From Daucus carota subsp. sativus (Eukaryota > Streptophyta > Magnoliopsida > Apiales > Apiaceae), in the NCBI RefSeq assembly GCF_001625215.2, contig NC_030382.2:28072610-28136609 (forward strand): a stretch of DNA of 64,000 nucleotides, read 5' to 3'. This document shows, one piece after another, positions 14,350 through 24,703 of this stretch (positions are counted from its first letter, which is position 1; every line of letters starts with the position of its first letter). The notes below the pieces were generated by a model. The model saw only the letters and a list, made by a program, of their open reading frames with translations, had not been told where the DNA came from and did not search any database. Made by a program: the position numbers and the translations under genes.

Positions 14350-15565
14350 GAGGATGATCATGTTTTACTTGTAAATGCGGATATTACAGTGAGAGAGGGT
14401 CGATATTTTCCAGAGTTATTCAACACAGTTCGAAGGAGGGATATTGTATTAGAACAAGAAATCGTCCATGTTTTTGATGTTGTTGGTACAGGTCAAGATA
14501 TTACTATAGGAGAGATGTACACAGCCTTATACATGATGGATATAATTTATGCATGTTGGGATAAATGAGATCCTGATTGAGGTGTGGCAGTGTTTGGTGG
14601 AACATGGTGTACGATTGTTGACGACTCTTCAATGTTATACTTCGGACAGTTAGGATGCTGAGCGAGTAACTGTTAAGTGTTATTGTACCCATTTATAAAA
14701 ATAAAGGTGATGCTCAAAGTTGTAGTAATTATCATGGTATTAAGTTACCTAGTCAATAATGAAACTCTGGAGATGAGTTATTGAATACAAGATTAGAAGA
14801 ATTGTTGTCATTTCAGAAAATCAATATGGTTTTATGCCAGGAACGTCAACCATTGAGGCGATTTATCTCATTTGTTGTCTTGTGGAGAAATATCGAGAGC
14901 GTCCAAAGGATCTTCATATGATGTTTATAGGTCTTGAAAAGGCTTATGACAGTGTCCCACGAGCAGTTCTTTAGAAATGTTTAAAAGCGCTAGGTGTTCC
15001 GGCATTGTATATTCGAATCATACACGCTATGTATTCAGCGAAGATGACATGTGTTAGGATCCCAGTTGGAGATACTCAGAATTTTTCAGTTGAGGTAGGA
15101 CTTCATCAAGGGTCGGTATTTAGCACTTTACTTTTTATAAAATACCTTTACTTTTGATAATTGTTTTGTGTTTGATTACCCATGACATTGAAGCTCCTGT
15201 GCCATCATGTATGCTTTTTGATGATGATATTTTATTAATCGCAGAGTCTTCGAATGAGATTAATGCAAACTTAGAATGGTGGCGTGCATCGCTAGAGGTT
15301 ATGGATTGCGTATGACTAGTTCTAAAACTGAGTACCTCTGTGCCAATTTCAACGAAAAGATTCATGAGGATGATGTAGTTATATGTATTGCGAAGGCCCG
15401 GGTATCACAAACTAATACCTTTAAGTACTTGGCTTTAGCTTTATCATCCAGAGTGATGGTGATATTTTTACAGATGTGACCCATCGTATTCGACAGGATG
15501 ACTTTGCTGGAGGCTCTACTAGTGTGTTATGTGATAAAAGTTTATCTTTGAATAACCGTCACACT
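14350..15565 (+). pseudogene. RTE-type LINE reverse transcriptase remnant, part 1
   Basis: Reverse transcriptase of a non-LTR retrotransposon, decayed. Reading past stops and frame changes on the + strand gives GFMPGTSTIEAIYL at about 14829-14872, then a KDLHMMFIGLEKAYDSVPR block, GLHQGSVFSTLLF at about 15100-15138, and FDDDILLIAE near 15210-15245. These correspond to the RTE palm motifs GFMPGRST, FIDLEKAYDRVPR, GLHQGS and the FADD active site, here FDDD. A later QDDFAGGSTSVLCDK segment matches the RTE C-terminal region. Many stops show it is dead. A hAT-like element interrupts it at 15566; coding similarity resumes after 17598. Confidence 0.8.
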
Positions 15566-15783
15566 CAGGGGCGGACCCAGGAATTTTTTCCTACCCGGGC
15601 TGGAGTAAAAAATAATAATAAGCAAAAAAATATGTAAACTAGCCAAATTAATCATAACATCACAATTGGTTTTACCGTGAAACCATATTTGTCTAAAGTG
15701 GTTCTATATAGAACCAAATAAAAAAATATAATTTTTACCTAAGTTGAAAGTGTTAAATTATTTATTCATATTACTAACTATTA

Positions 15784-16008
15784 TTCCCTCCGTCCCAGCA
15801 GGTTGTTTATGTTCACGCTTTATACGCATTTTGAGGCTCCTATAAAATACAGGTTCATAATGTTTTTTAATATTATATTGAATAAAAGTTTAAACGTTAA
15901 ACTTTTATTCGGTCAAAAATTAAAAAAAATATTAGCGAACTATACTTTGTAGAAGGCTCAAAATACTTGTCAAAAAGTAACGTAAAGAACTTGCCAGGAC
16001 AGAGGGAG
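15784..16008. mobile_element. Stowaway-type (Tc1/mariner) MITE
   Basis: The left end is TTCCCTCCGTCCCAGCAGG and the reverse complement of the right end is CTCCCTCTGTCCTGGCAAG. TA dinucleotides abut both ends (15782-15783 and 16009-16010). The length of 225 bp and the CTCCCTCCGTCCC-type ends fit Stowaway MITEs. It is nested in the hAT-like element. Confidence 0.88.
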
Positions 16009-16221
16009 TAAAAATTTATAAATAAATTGGGAAAAATAAATCAATATTAAGTCTAAAAAACATATAAAATATTAAAATTATTGTATCCGTTTACAGAATA
16101 CACATAAGTCACATGCTCAGTACACATCTTAAAATTTTAAATAGCTATAAAAGATGAATATATATATATAATTTTGTATTATACAAGTCTGCCTAATAAC
16201 AACTTAAAAGTTACGTACTTT

Positions 16222-17305
16222 TTTTTTTTTTTTTTTGAAAATGAGAATAAATCTCAACGAGAATCGGCAATTCACCGTGATAATTCTTTCATTCAAGAAA
16301 GCTTATTATCTAACCGTCGGACATGCAAGATGACCGGGGAAATTTAGACAATAAAACTTTAATGTCCGAAAAGAAAACCGGCCTTCTTCCAAGAATCCTG
16401 AAAATAAAACAAGAGAAACAAAAAGAATATAAGTCGATATATTTAACAGATTAAATCAAAATATTCCCACAATCATGATAACTCATGATTGAGACAATTA
16501 ATCTCTTAATTAAGGCATCATAATAAAATATTAATATCCTTAATTAAGACACAATTAACGCCCTCAAATTAACGCCCTCAATAAAGAGGCACAATTTACG
16601 CCCTCAATAATTGAGGCACAATTTACGCCCTCAATAAAGAGGCATAATTAACGAGGCACAATTACCGCCCTCAATTAAGGCACAATTAACGCGCTTTCCT
16701 TTTTGAAACCGGATCCGGATCCCGTCCTGAAACCGCCGTCGCCGTCACCGCCACCATCGGCCACCACCGCTATGCTATCGATCAAGTTGCCTCGTCGTAT
16801 GCGAAGCGAACAACGAAACGTATCACATGTAACACGAAAAATCGCCAAAAACACCAAAAACCAAACAAAACACGGGGATTAAACAAACAAACAAATACAC
16901 ACAAACAAACAAGATTAAAATCAACACCTTTCGCAATTCCACTCAAAATCATGAGAAAAAGAAAGAATGTTGTAAATAATTGTAATAAAAGGGCATACTC
17001 GTTGAGCCATGAGGAACCCCATAAGATTTGAAAGTCGGAGCAGCATCATGTGACAAACCCATCTTCTTAATTGCCCCTCGCTCTCGATCGTTTTCTCTTT
17101 GAATTATGTATAGGAAACTAATTTCAGATCGGCTTTAACGTGAGGTTCTGTAATTGCTTTGGCCCCAAGTTAACCGGCTGATTTTGAATACACGCTGACT
17201 AAATGATTCATGTAAATATAATAGTATGTGTCTTGAGTTTCATGTAGTGCTTGGTGAAAAGGGGTGCTGAAATAAAGAAAAACGCAATGGAGAGAAAAAT
17301 AGGTC
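16222..17305 (-). mobile_element. Poly(A) retroposon nested in the hAT-like element
   Basis: A 17-bp direct repeat TAAAAGTTACGTACTTT flanks it exactly (16205-16221 and 17306-17322). On the minus strand the insert ends in a poly(A) tract (poly-T at 16222-16236 on +), the hallmark of LINE-driven target-primed insertion. Its minus-strand sequence begins with a UTR-like stretch and a short ATG frame near 17070 and carries a GC-rich Gly/Asp-type frame at 16675-16857. No reverse transcriptase is present. It may be a non-autonomous LINE derivative or a retrocopy of a non-coding or unspliced RNA. Confidence 0.8.
16530..16690. repeat. Minisatellite of GAGGCACAATTAACGCCCTCAA-like units
   Basis: About six imperfect tandem copies of a unit built from ACGCCCTCAA, AATTGAGGC or AAAGAGGC, and ACAATT. 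Because GAGGC and GCCCTC are near complements, successive units could form small hairpins. It lies inside the nested retroposon. Confidence 0.75.
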
Positions 17306-17373
17306 TAAAAGTTACGTACTTTAAGTGTTCAACTTAGACTTTTATCCCATGAAAGCAAGACTGAGGAGCGTTA

Positions 17374-17374
<1 letters not shown>

Positions 17375-17430
<56 letters not shown>
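17375..17430. repeat. (TTA)n microsatellite
   Basis: About 18 uninterrupted ATT/TTA triplets near the right end of the 2.0-kb hAT-like element. Confidence 0.95.
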
Positions 17431-17598
17431 GTAATTTTATGTATAAGACAATTTATGGATCAAGCTAATTAAGAAGGCTCTTATTTTTTTATCCGAGCTG
17501 GACTTTAACACATATATAAATATTAATGGGTTGGGCCGAAATTTCACCCAAGCTGGGGCCAACCCCAGCCCTAACTACGGTCTGCCCATGGTCACACT

Positions 17599-17690
17599 GT
17601 TATGTTATTATTATATGGTTCTGAGTGCTGGCAGAAAGGCTAAACAACGTGGTTAGAGATAGTAGAGATGCGTATGTTGCATTAAATTTG
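17599..17690 (+). pseudogene. RTE-type LINE remnant, part 2
   Basis: Immediately after the hAT target duplication the + strand reads VMLLLYGSECW and then a VEMRMLH segment. These match the RTE C-terminal motifs AMLYGSECWALK and AEMRMLRW, so this is the continuation of the LINE at 14350-15565. Confidence 0.72.
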
Positions 17691-19695
17691 TGATAACAAC
17701 ATGACATATACCGAATGTTACTTTTGCAAGTCGATGAAAAACCTAGAACACTAAGTTGGCAAGTAAAGAAAAAGAATAACTTAATTAATTAGACAAAAGT
17801 AATGCATTTATTCAAATATATCTGACAAATATAAGAAGCGCACAAATTAAACAGGGATAGGGAACGGAAACAGAAACAAATTTTAATAATATCTGGGACT
17901 ATGCAAAAGAGATTCCAATATCAAAATGCACTATACTCTAAACTGAAAGTTGTATTGAAGTCTAATTCAGTCTACAGTACCCTCTTCTCTGTTACATACT
18001 TGTTAGTTCTGTTTCAAAAAAATTTCGTGATATTACAAGGACAATACCAACATACAATGAGAAGCAGGTTGTGACTTCAGCAACAACTCATTTCTGCATC
18101 TAACAAGTATCTGAAGAATCTGAATATACACTCTTAGCAGTTTTTACTGTTTGCTTCCACCCTTGACCAGCAACGTTTAGACTTATCCTAATATATATAC
18201 AATGATTTAGTGGATAGCGATGTTACTATTCCCAGCTCCATCTATATGATAATATGCATGGAATCTAAGGACGGGTCATTAGAAGTAGCCCATACACAGT
18301 CTTACCAATTGAAAGCCCGAATTGCTGGAACACATTTAATCCTAATTAGCCCTCTGTAATTTTTATCAGGTTCAACCCACAATTAGCAAGAAGTCAAGAA
18401 CTTTGTGCAGTTCCATCCGAGATATATTCTGAAAGGAGGTTATGTCCTGACTCTTCATCAGATGTTTATTTATTGTCACTGAAATAATCAGCAGAAAGAT
18501 TCCTTATCTGGCGTAAATGCTCATCTGTGTTCTTGTATGAGCCTATGCTTCTCTTGAGCACCAATTCTTTTATTAGCCCTGCCTATCTCTACTTAATATC
18601 AGCAATGGGTGTTTCTGGATAATTTTTTAACTTTCATAAGCTTCCCTAAGAACCACATTTGGGGTGTCAGACTAAATTTCTGAGTTCTCTATCACCAGCC
18701 ACAACAACATCTAATACACTATCTATACTCATTTGAACTTAATGATCGCCAAACCACATCTCTGCTGGTGACCTATTCATCATTGTATACCATCAACAAG
18801 AAAGAAATAGACCCCTTCGTTTCCCAACAACCCCACCATACCATAATACTGTTATGATTATGATGGCAATAACTTAACAACAAACACGCCGTTCTACATC
18901 ATAACATATACAATCATGCACAGTAAAAGAAGCCCCAAGCATCTTGTATAGTGTATACAAACCAACCACTCCGAAGTCCTAACACAGCGAATGAAAGGAG
19001 ACAAGCAAATAACTTTGAGAAAGGTTAAGTATAACAGTTTTAACAGAAAAGGGGAGCACAGAAATAATTATACTGGATATACAGTAAAATTAAGAAGAAG
19101 CAATTAAGAAGAATGACACCGGGGTTCCCAACCCAAACAATTTTTTCCAGTTCTACATTCCTCCATCCAACCGCATAATTAAGTAAAACGATTACGACGT
19201 GCTTAAGGAAAAGTATGTTAATACCTAGTTTAATAAATCTAGTTCTAGTTCTGTGACCAACAACTTAATCACTGTAGTTTGGCAAGTGAAAATGGTTCAA
19301 CAACAATCAACAAGTGACAATGATCAGATTAAAAGCTACATAACCCCAGTCCCCATTATTGCGCGGAACACGATGAATAAGAGTGAAGGAGCTAGTTACT
19401 AGTATGCACATTTGCATAAACAAGGCCCAAAGAAATCAAATCCAGATAACAAAACATGACCTGTAGAGATACATGGATACAAACAAACACAATTATTTTC
19501 ATTTTGATGAACTAGGAGTCTAGGACTGAAGCAACAAGTCATAGAGCAAAATCATAAATAACAAAGAAAAACATATAACTTTAAAAGGGGTTACAGATAT
19601 AAGAAAGAAGATTGCTGACCGAACAAAATCTTGATGGAGGAGGTTGAGTCTGCAAATCAAAAGGGTGGGAGCAGCCTAAACTTTGTTGCAAGAAT
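17691..19695. other. 2-kb stretch with no recognisable gene
   Basis: Neither strand has an open frame longer than about 60 codons with family features. The sequence is not obviously repetitive and has a base composition like transcribed DNA. It could include an unspliced or non-coding transcript, but nothing shows this directly. Confidence 0.45.
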
Positions 19696-19701
19696 AAAAA
19701 A
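19696..19701 (-). terminator. RNA polymerase III terminator for tRNA-Val
   Basis: Six T residues on the minus strand follow directly after the tRNA discriminator base, the standard Pol III stop signal. Confidence 0.9.
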
Positions 19702-19775
19702 TGGCTTCGCCCGGGCTCGAACCGGGGACCGTCTGTGTGTTAGACAGACGTGATAACCAACTACACCACGAAACC
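19702..19775 (-). tRNA. tRNA-Val (anticodon AAC)
   Basis: A full cloverleaf can be folded on the minus strand: 7-bp acceptor stem GGTTTCG/CGAAGCC with one T-G pair, A-box TGGTGTAGTTGG in the D arm, anticodon stem TCTGT/ACAGA with loop CTAACAC, and T arm CCGGTTCGAGCCCGG containing the B box. The AAC anticodon is at 19739-19741 and the discriminator base is A. There is no intron and CCA is not encoded, as expected for a nuclear gene. It is 74 nt long and followed by a T6 terminator. Confidence 0.97.
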
Positions 19776-19887
19776 CTTGTGATCAATAATCGGGAAAACT
19801 TTATCTGATGTTTCTTACTAATCTACATTTCTGGCGAGGCATCTTGTCCAGATTTCGAACGAACCTGCGCAGTTAGGGAAGTACAGT

Positions 19888-20753
19888 CAGGTACGAAGCT
19901 ACATGGGGGCCAGAAGGGGCCATGGCCCCCCTTAGGTTTCTATAATGTTATAATTTGTGTTATATAATTTTGAAAAAATTATATTTTATCTACATAATTA
20001 TATAAATATAAAAATTTGGCCCCCCTAAAAAAAATATCTGTTCGCTCCTAAAAAATATTTAACATTGTAAAATAACGTTTTAATTCTTAGATTTCTTTAA
20101 TTCATGTTTTAGACCAAATTTAAAAATAAAAACAAACAAATATATGGATATACATACAATTATACTATTTTAAAAAAAATGTAGAATGTAATATGTGATA
20201 AAGTTAAACATCAATATGGTTCTTTTAAAAAAACAAGAATCTTTGGTGGAGGTCTCAGAAACTTATACCTCACTTCTCATTATCGTAAAATAGATTTAGT
20301 CCTCGTGTATTATCAGTTTTTTAATTAATATTAATATTAATATTGATTTTACTCATCGCCAATTCAAATTTCATCATCCAAGTAACATTTTTACTTGTTT
20401 AAACTGTAACTTGTCATCTTCTAAATAATCATATGTTGTTTTTGTAAGGTTAATAGGCATAATATGTAGTTTTTGAGGTATTGTTAAAATTTATTTGCTT
20501 CTATTCATAATATAATTTCATTTAATGTGTATTAATTGCTAATTAAAGATTACAGTATAACTTAGAGTTATTATGATGAGTTTCCCGATATTTTATACTT
20601 ATATATATTTGAAGATAAATAGCTAAATATTTTAGTTGACACAATTATATATTTGATATTTTATACTTATATATATTTTATACTTATATATATTTGAAGA
20701 TAAATAGCTAAAGTTTTGGCCCCCCTTGTGGATGTTTGCTGGCTTCGTCCCTG
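19888..20753. mobile_element. Non-autonomous hAT-like element (866 bp)
   Basis: Inverted ends CAGGTACGAAGC and (reverse complement of right) CAGGGACGAAGC, followed by GGGGGCC-rich subterminal motifs on both sides. A perfect 8-bp target duplication AGTACAGT lies at 19880-19887 and 20754-20761. The interior is AT-rich with no transposase, and a TATATATTTGAAGATAAATAGCTAAA segment family is repeated near the right end. Confidence 0.9.
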
Positions 20754-20770
20754 AGTACAGTGTTTGTGCT

Positions 20771-21241
20771 TCATAACTGCTGCTCACGGACAGGCAGGGA
20801 ATTCGAACCACTAATGTAGTAATGTTCATTATTTCGAATATTCATTCGAAATAATCCCACCAAATCTTGCAAATCCAGGGGTTCTGGTCTCAGGGTGCAT
20901 TTTAAGGATTTGGTAAGATGGATCATCAACGATGCTGGTCGTCGAAAGATTTGATAAAGTTTAGTGCGTACTAATGGATCATCACGGATGTTGGTTCGTC
21001 GAAGGATTTGATAAGATTCAGTGCGTACTAATGGATCATCAGAGATGTTGTTTCGTCGAAGGATTTGGTAAGGTTTCACGCGGTTTCTAAATGATTTTGG
21101 CATGATAACCGTATTCTTGTCGGAGGGGTGTTCTGAATTCGTGTCGCCATAGTCTACAATGGTATTACATGGGGGTGGGGGAAGGCAAGAAAGAGACTCC
21201 GTTGGATTGGTGGCGGTTAGTGTATTGACGGTTGTTGCCAA
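20771..21241 (-). CDS. Doubtful ORF with 19-residue repeats
   Basis: A 156-codon open frame on the minus strand starting at an ATG at 21241. It has no family match that I recognise. Its middle contains about two and a half copies of a unit resembling YQILRRxNIxDDPLVRT, encoded by the 57-bp DNA repeat at 20907-21076. The frame may be open only because the 57-bp unit is a multiple of three. No promoter or splice signals support it. Confidence 0.25.
   Translation of the reverse strand: MATTVNTLTATNPTESLSCLPPPPCNTIVDYGDTNSEHPSDKNTVIMPKSFRNRVKPYQILRRNNISDDPLVRTESYQILRRTNIRDDPLVRTKLYQIFRRPASLMIHLTKSLKCTLRPEPLDLQDLVGLFRMNIRNNEHYYISGSNSLPVREQQL
20907..21076. repeat. 57-bp tandem repeat
   Basis: About three units, each beginning GGATTTGRTAAG, running through GTGCGTACTAATGGATCATCA and ending TTCGTCGAA. 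The outer units are partial or diverged. The period is 57 bases. Confidence 0.85.
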
Positions 21242-21391
21242 ACGTCCCAGTTTGATATCTCCGTTTCACATCATTGTCACCCATCATCGATAAACGGGAA
21301 CTGTTTAGGTAAGTGCCATGTGAAGAAGGCCATGGGCTAATGTATCTTAATATTATATCACACACTATATTATTTATTGTGCACTAAGCCG

Positions 21392-21480
21392 TGGGTCTTC
21401 ACGGAAACAGCTGCGTACATCTTACCCTCCTCAGACCCTGCTCTAAGCGGGATATACTGAGTATGTTTGGTTTGGTTATT
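21392..21480 (+). repeat. SINE/LINE 3'-tail-like sequence
   Basis: The segment GGAAACAGCTGCGTACATC...CCCTCCTCAGACCC...GGGATATACTGAGTATGTT resembles a motif widespread in plant genomes at the 3' end of some SINEs and RTE LINEs, which usually ends in TTG repeats. No head or target duplication was found, so only a fragment is claimed. Confidence 0.45.
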
Positions 21481-21537
21481 CGAGACGAGGAAGAAAATCC
21501 AATATTGTCATAAAACGATGTTTCAAGAATAGAAGTT

Positions 21538-22230
21538 ATTTAGTTTAATGGTAATAGCATAAAATAAAAACCCTAATATTTTCATTAGTCTTGAAGTAGC
21601 CGTCTCCATCATCGGGGGCTTCCATCGATTTTAACCGGTGGAGAGCACCAAATTCTTTTGTTTATTTATCGTATTTGTTTTTTTTCAATAATCTTTCTCG
21701 TCGAGTAAGGATTTATATCATTAGGTTTGTTTTTCCAGATCTATATTATCGGAGCTTCCAGTTTACTTTTTTATTCGATTCAAACGGAGCTTATCAGATA
21801 CAAGAGTTAATCGTTCTTGTTGTGGTTTCGACTGTTAGATCTAAGTTTTTTATTTTCATTTGTTTTCAGTTTGCTTTTATTTCAATTTGTGATTTGTATT
21901 TTCAGGTTGTTTTCTCCCTTTTGTGAGAGTTTTGTTTTTCGCTTTTTAATTGTAATCGGGGTATTGATTTGGTGATGAAAGTTCGTATGGAATCACAATT
22001 CTAGTCGATAGCTCAAACGATAGCTTTATTAAGGTATGATGAAAAGGGTAAGAGTAATTCAACGAGAATGCATGAAGCGGGTACTTATATTTGTGTATAC
22101 ATTTTCTTTAAAATATCGTTTAACTGTCTCTTTATGAGAACAGACGATTGTAATTTACTGTTTGTTCGACTCGATCATTGTTGTAAATGCCGTATGACTT
22201 TTTATTATTCGATTAACGCCTTTAAAAAAA
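21538..22230 (+). mobile_element. Retroposon family R1, copy 1 (693 bp)
   Basis: Flanked by a perfect 13-bp duplication AAGAATAGAAGTT (21525-21537 and 22231-22243), with a poly(A) run at its 3' end. The body starts near AACCCTAAT, contains a CATCGATTTTAACCGGTGGAGAGC-type block and ends GTATGACTTTTTATTATTCGATTAACGCCTTT before the A tail. The same order of blocks recurs, inverted, at 45331-46052. There is no long ORF. The 3' end looks like a plant L1 3' UTR, so it may be a LINE derivative lacking its coding region, but the class is not proven. Confidence 0.85.
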
Positions 22231-22311
22231 AAGAATAGAAGTTTTTTGGAAAAATAAGTTTCCGACGAACTCCTAAATTATTTTTTAAAAAACTAGAATA
22301 TCTAACTATTA

Positions 22312-22525
22312 ATCCCTCTTTTTTTGTGACGCTTGACTTTTTGAACACATTTCAATGTGCTTTGATCGGGCCCTTAAAAGTATTTTTTTTAAAATTTAAT
22401 TTTTTGAATTAAACTATCTTTTACCTATTTTTATTCAAAAAAATTTTAAAAAAATAGTACTTTTAAAGGCCCCGTCAAAGCACATTGTACAAAGAGTCAA
22501 GTGTCATATAAAAAAACAAAGGGAG
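22312..22525. mobile_element. Stowaway-type MITE (214 bp)
   Basis: Long imperfect inverted repeats: the left begins ATCCCTCTTTTTTTGTGACG and the reverse complement of the right begins CTCCCTTTGTTTTTTTATATG; both continue into a CTTGAC...AATGTGCTTTGA block. TA flanks both sides (22310-22311 and 22526-22527). Confidence 0.82.
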
Positions 22526-22749
22526 TAGCAAATTAATACATTAAATGTCGTTGCAACTCCAACATTACTATTTATATTTGCTTTTTTTTTATATATTTTA
22601 ATTTGAGGAAAAAATTGGAGATAACATTAGATGAAAATAAATAAATTTGGAGGGAAGAGAGTATCTAGACACTTTTTGAAAGAAAGAAGAGATATGAGTT
22701 TCTTAAATTTTTAAAGAGCTATTACGAGTCCACTATAGTACTAATTTTT

Positions 22750-23115
22750 TATAGCTCTTTTTTTTTTTGTCAAGCTTAGAGCGAATTTCATTAATACTTT
22801 GAAATAGACTCAATCAGGACAAACCCACAACTAATCATGCAACTAGGTTGAAAAAAGAAATAACCGAGCTATATTATTAGCAACTTTGTTTCCAAATTGC
22901 TTAACTAACTGAATACACATATTTTGAAAATTAAAAAATCAAGATAATGATGAGCAATTCAACCAGCATCTCCCCTTGAACATTAGCTTTACAATTGACC
23001 CTCACAATAGTTTAAGTGCTTCAGGTTATGAACTAATATTTTTTGTGAGAGGTGAACACATGCGATTTTCATTACCGTTCCGAACGCAACCCAACTTTCT
23101 ACCTGCCGAACATCA
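22750..23115 (-). pseudogene. LINE 3' end remnant
   Basis: On the minus strand a degenerate frame reading IQLVKQFGNKVANNIARL resembles the C-terminal helix of the LINE RNase H domain, and it is followed by about 60 bases of 3' UTR ending AATGAAATTCGCTCTAAGC and a poly(A) tract (poly-T at about 22759-22769 on +). It is 5'-truncated; the left limit of similarity is unclear. Confidence 0.55.
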
Positions 23116-23282
23116 GTTATAGACCTGCCGAAAGTGTTGTTGATGTGAAATATTCAGATCTCCCAATACATCGTAAAATTCATTTTCAACACAACCAGCA
23201 TATCACATAAAGTGAGACACTTCGTACAAAGCGAGACACTCAAACATACAAACAATAACTCAAACAGAAGAAAATAAAAAAA

Positions 23283-24113
23283 AGGAAAAATAGATTTTTT
23301 TGTCACCGAACTTATTATGTTTTTAGAAACTTGCCACTCGACTAATTTTTTTTTACTTTTGGTCACTGATGTTAGGTTCGGAATTTTTTTTGCCACTAAA
23401 GTTAGGTTCGGATTTGATTATTACCATTATATTAATTCTTTGTAGTATTATTAAAATATAGTGATAACCTGTAATATTTTGATGATTTGATATATGTCTA
23501 TCTTTATATATAGTACTTTTGTGTACCCAAGATCGTTTATCTTCGGTGATAAGAGTTAAACACGCATTTTACGGTTTCTAAAAGTGTACTCTCATAAATT
23601 ATTTTATTTTTTCTTTCGAATAAAATTTTATTGTTTGAATTTTTATACGCAAAAAGAAAATCTCATAAATCATCGAAAATTAAGTTTTCCTCTCTATTTA
23701 TTTATCTTTAATAGTGAAAGATGATGAATCGTATCACTCAATTAGACTTTATTTTATCATGGAGAGCATAAATTATTTGAAGTCATTGATTCCATGCTGA
23801 TGATTTAATGAATTTCTAGAATTCTAATTACGATTTTTCCTGATTTTAATTTATATCACCTCATTTTATGTTATTATTGCTATATACAAAGATATAAACA
23901 TACATCATATTATCAAAAAATTATATACTATCACTATGTATTAATGATGCTACAAAAAATTATCACAATACTAATAATCATATCTGAACCTAAGTTAGTG
24001 ACTAAAAACAAATCCAAACCTAACATTAGTGACTAAAAAGAAAAAAAATTTAATTGAGTGACAAATTTCTAAAAACATAATAAGTTTGGTGACAAAAAAA
24101 TCTATTTTTCCTA
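23283..24113. mobile_element. MITE-like element with about 130-bp terminal inverted repeats
   Basis: The left end AGGAAAAATAGATTTTTTTG is matched exactly by the reverse complement of the right end. The match continues for roughly 130 bases with few differences, through AACTTATTATGTTTTTAGAAA and a GTCACT...TTAGGTT block. The 831-bp element has no ORF. Both flanks are A-rich, so a target duplication cannot be read. Long inverted repeats suggest a Mutator-like derivative, which is inference. Confidence 0.78.
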
Positions 24114-24703
24114 AAAAAAACAAATGGGTTTTACAATTTTTGTGGAACAAAATTTGATTTTATTGAAGTATAAACAAACAAAAAAAAAATCTTTATTGAT
24201 AAAAAAATTAAAAACAAAAGAAGAGGTGTTGTGTGGATGGAGAAAAAGGTAGAGAGAGAAGGTGGATAGGCCACGGGGGAAATTAATGTTAGAGGGAAAT
24301 TGGGGTGCTGAGTCTGATGAGTGGGAGTTGCACACCTGGATTAAATTTAAAGTTTAGAACTTGTTTGACGAGATCATTGGAAATGTTTCGGAGCAACTCC
24401 AATTATAGTTCGTTCTTCAAATTTAATATAAAATATTGGATTCTAATAATTTAAGACATTAATAGATATTCTCATCTTCAACAACATACCTTATATAATA
24501 TTTTATCATTAAAATGTATCATTACTAAAAAAATGAAGAGAGCGAAAGTGTTTGTTTTTAATATATATTATAAAAAATAATTAAATTAGGAGAGAGGTTA
24601 GCTAAAGATTAGGAATGAAAAAACGATCTTAGTGATCTAACCACATTCCTTATGTTTAGTTTAAGACTACAAATAACTAAACTATTAGAGTTTTTTTTAT
24701 CAG

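Larger units (their letters stand above)
15566..17590. mobile_element. Non-autonomous hAT-like element (2,025 bp)
   Basis: The left end is CAGGGGCGGACC and the reverse complement of the right end is CATGGGCAGACC. A perfect 8-bp target duplication GTCACACT flanks it (15558-15565 and 17591-17598), the size made by hAT transposases. It encodes no transposase. Its length comes partly from later insertions: a Stowaway MITE (15784-16008) and a poly(A) retroposon (16222-17305). It interrupts the RTE LINE remnant. Confidence 0.88.

Noticed and set aside
16675..16857. Minus-strand Gly/Asp-rich ORF of 60 codons as a gene
   Set aside because: Low-complexity GC segment inside the retroposon; no start context or homology.
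20907..21076. CRISPR-like array
   Set aside because: Units are contiguous 57-bp repeats without unique spacers, in a plant nuclear genome.
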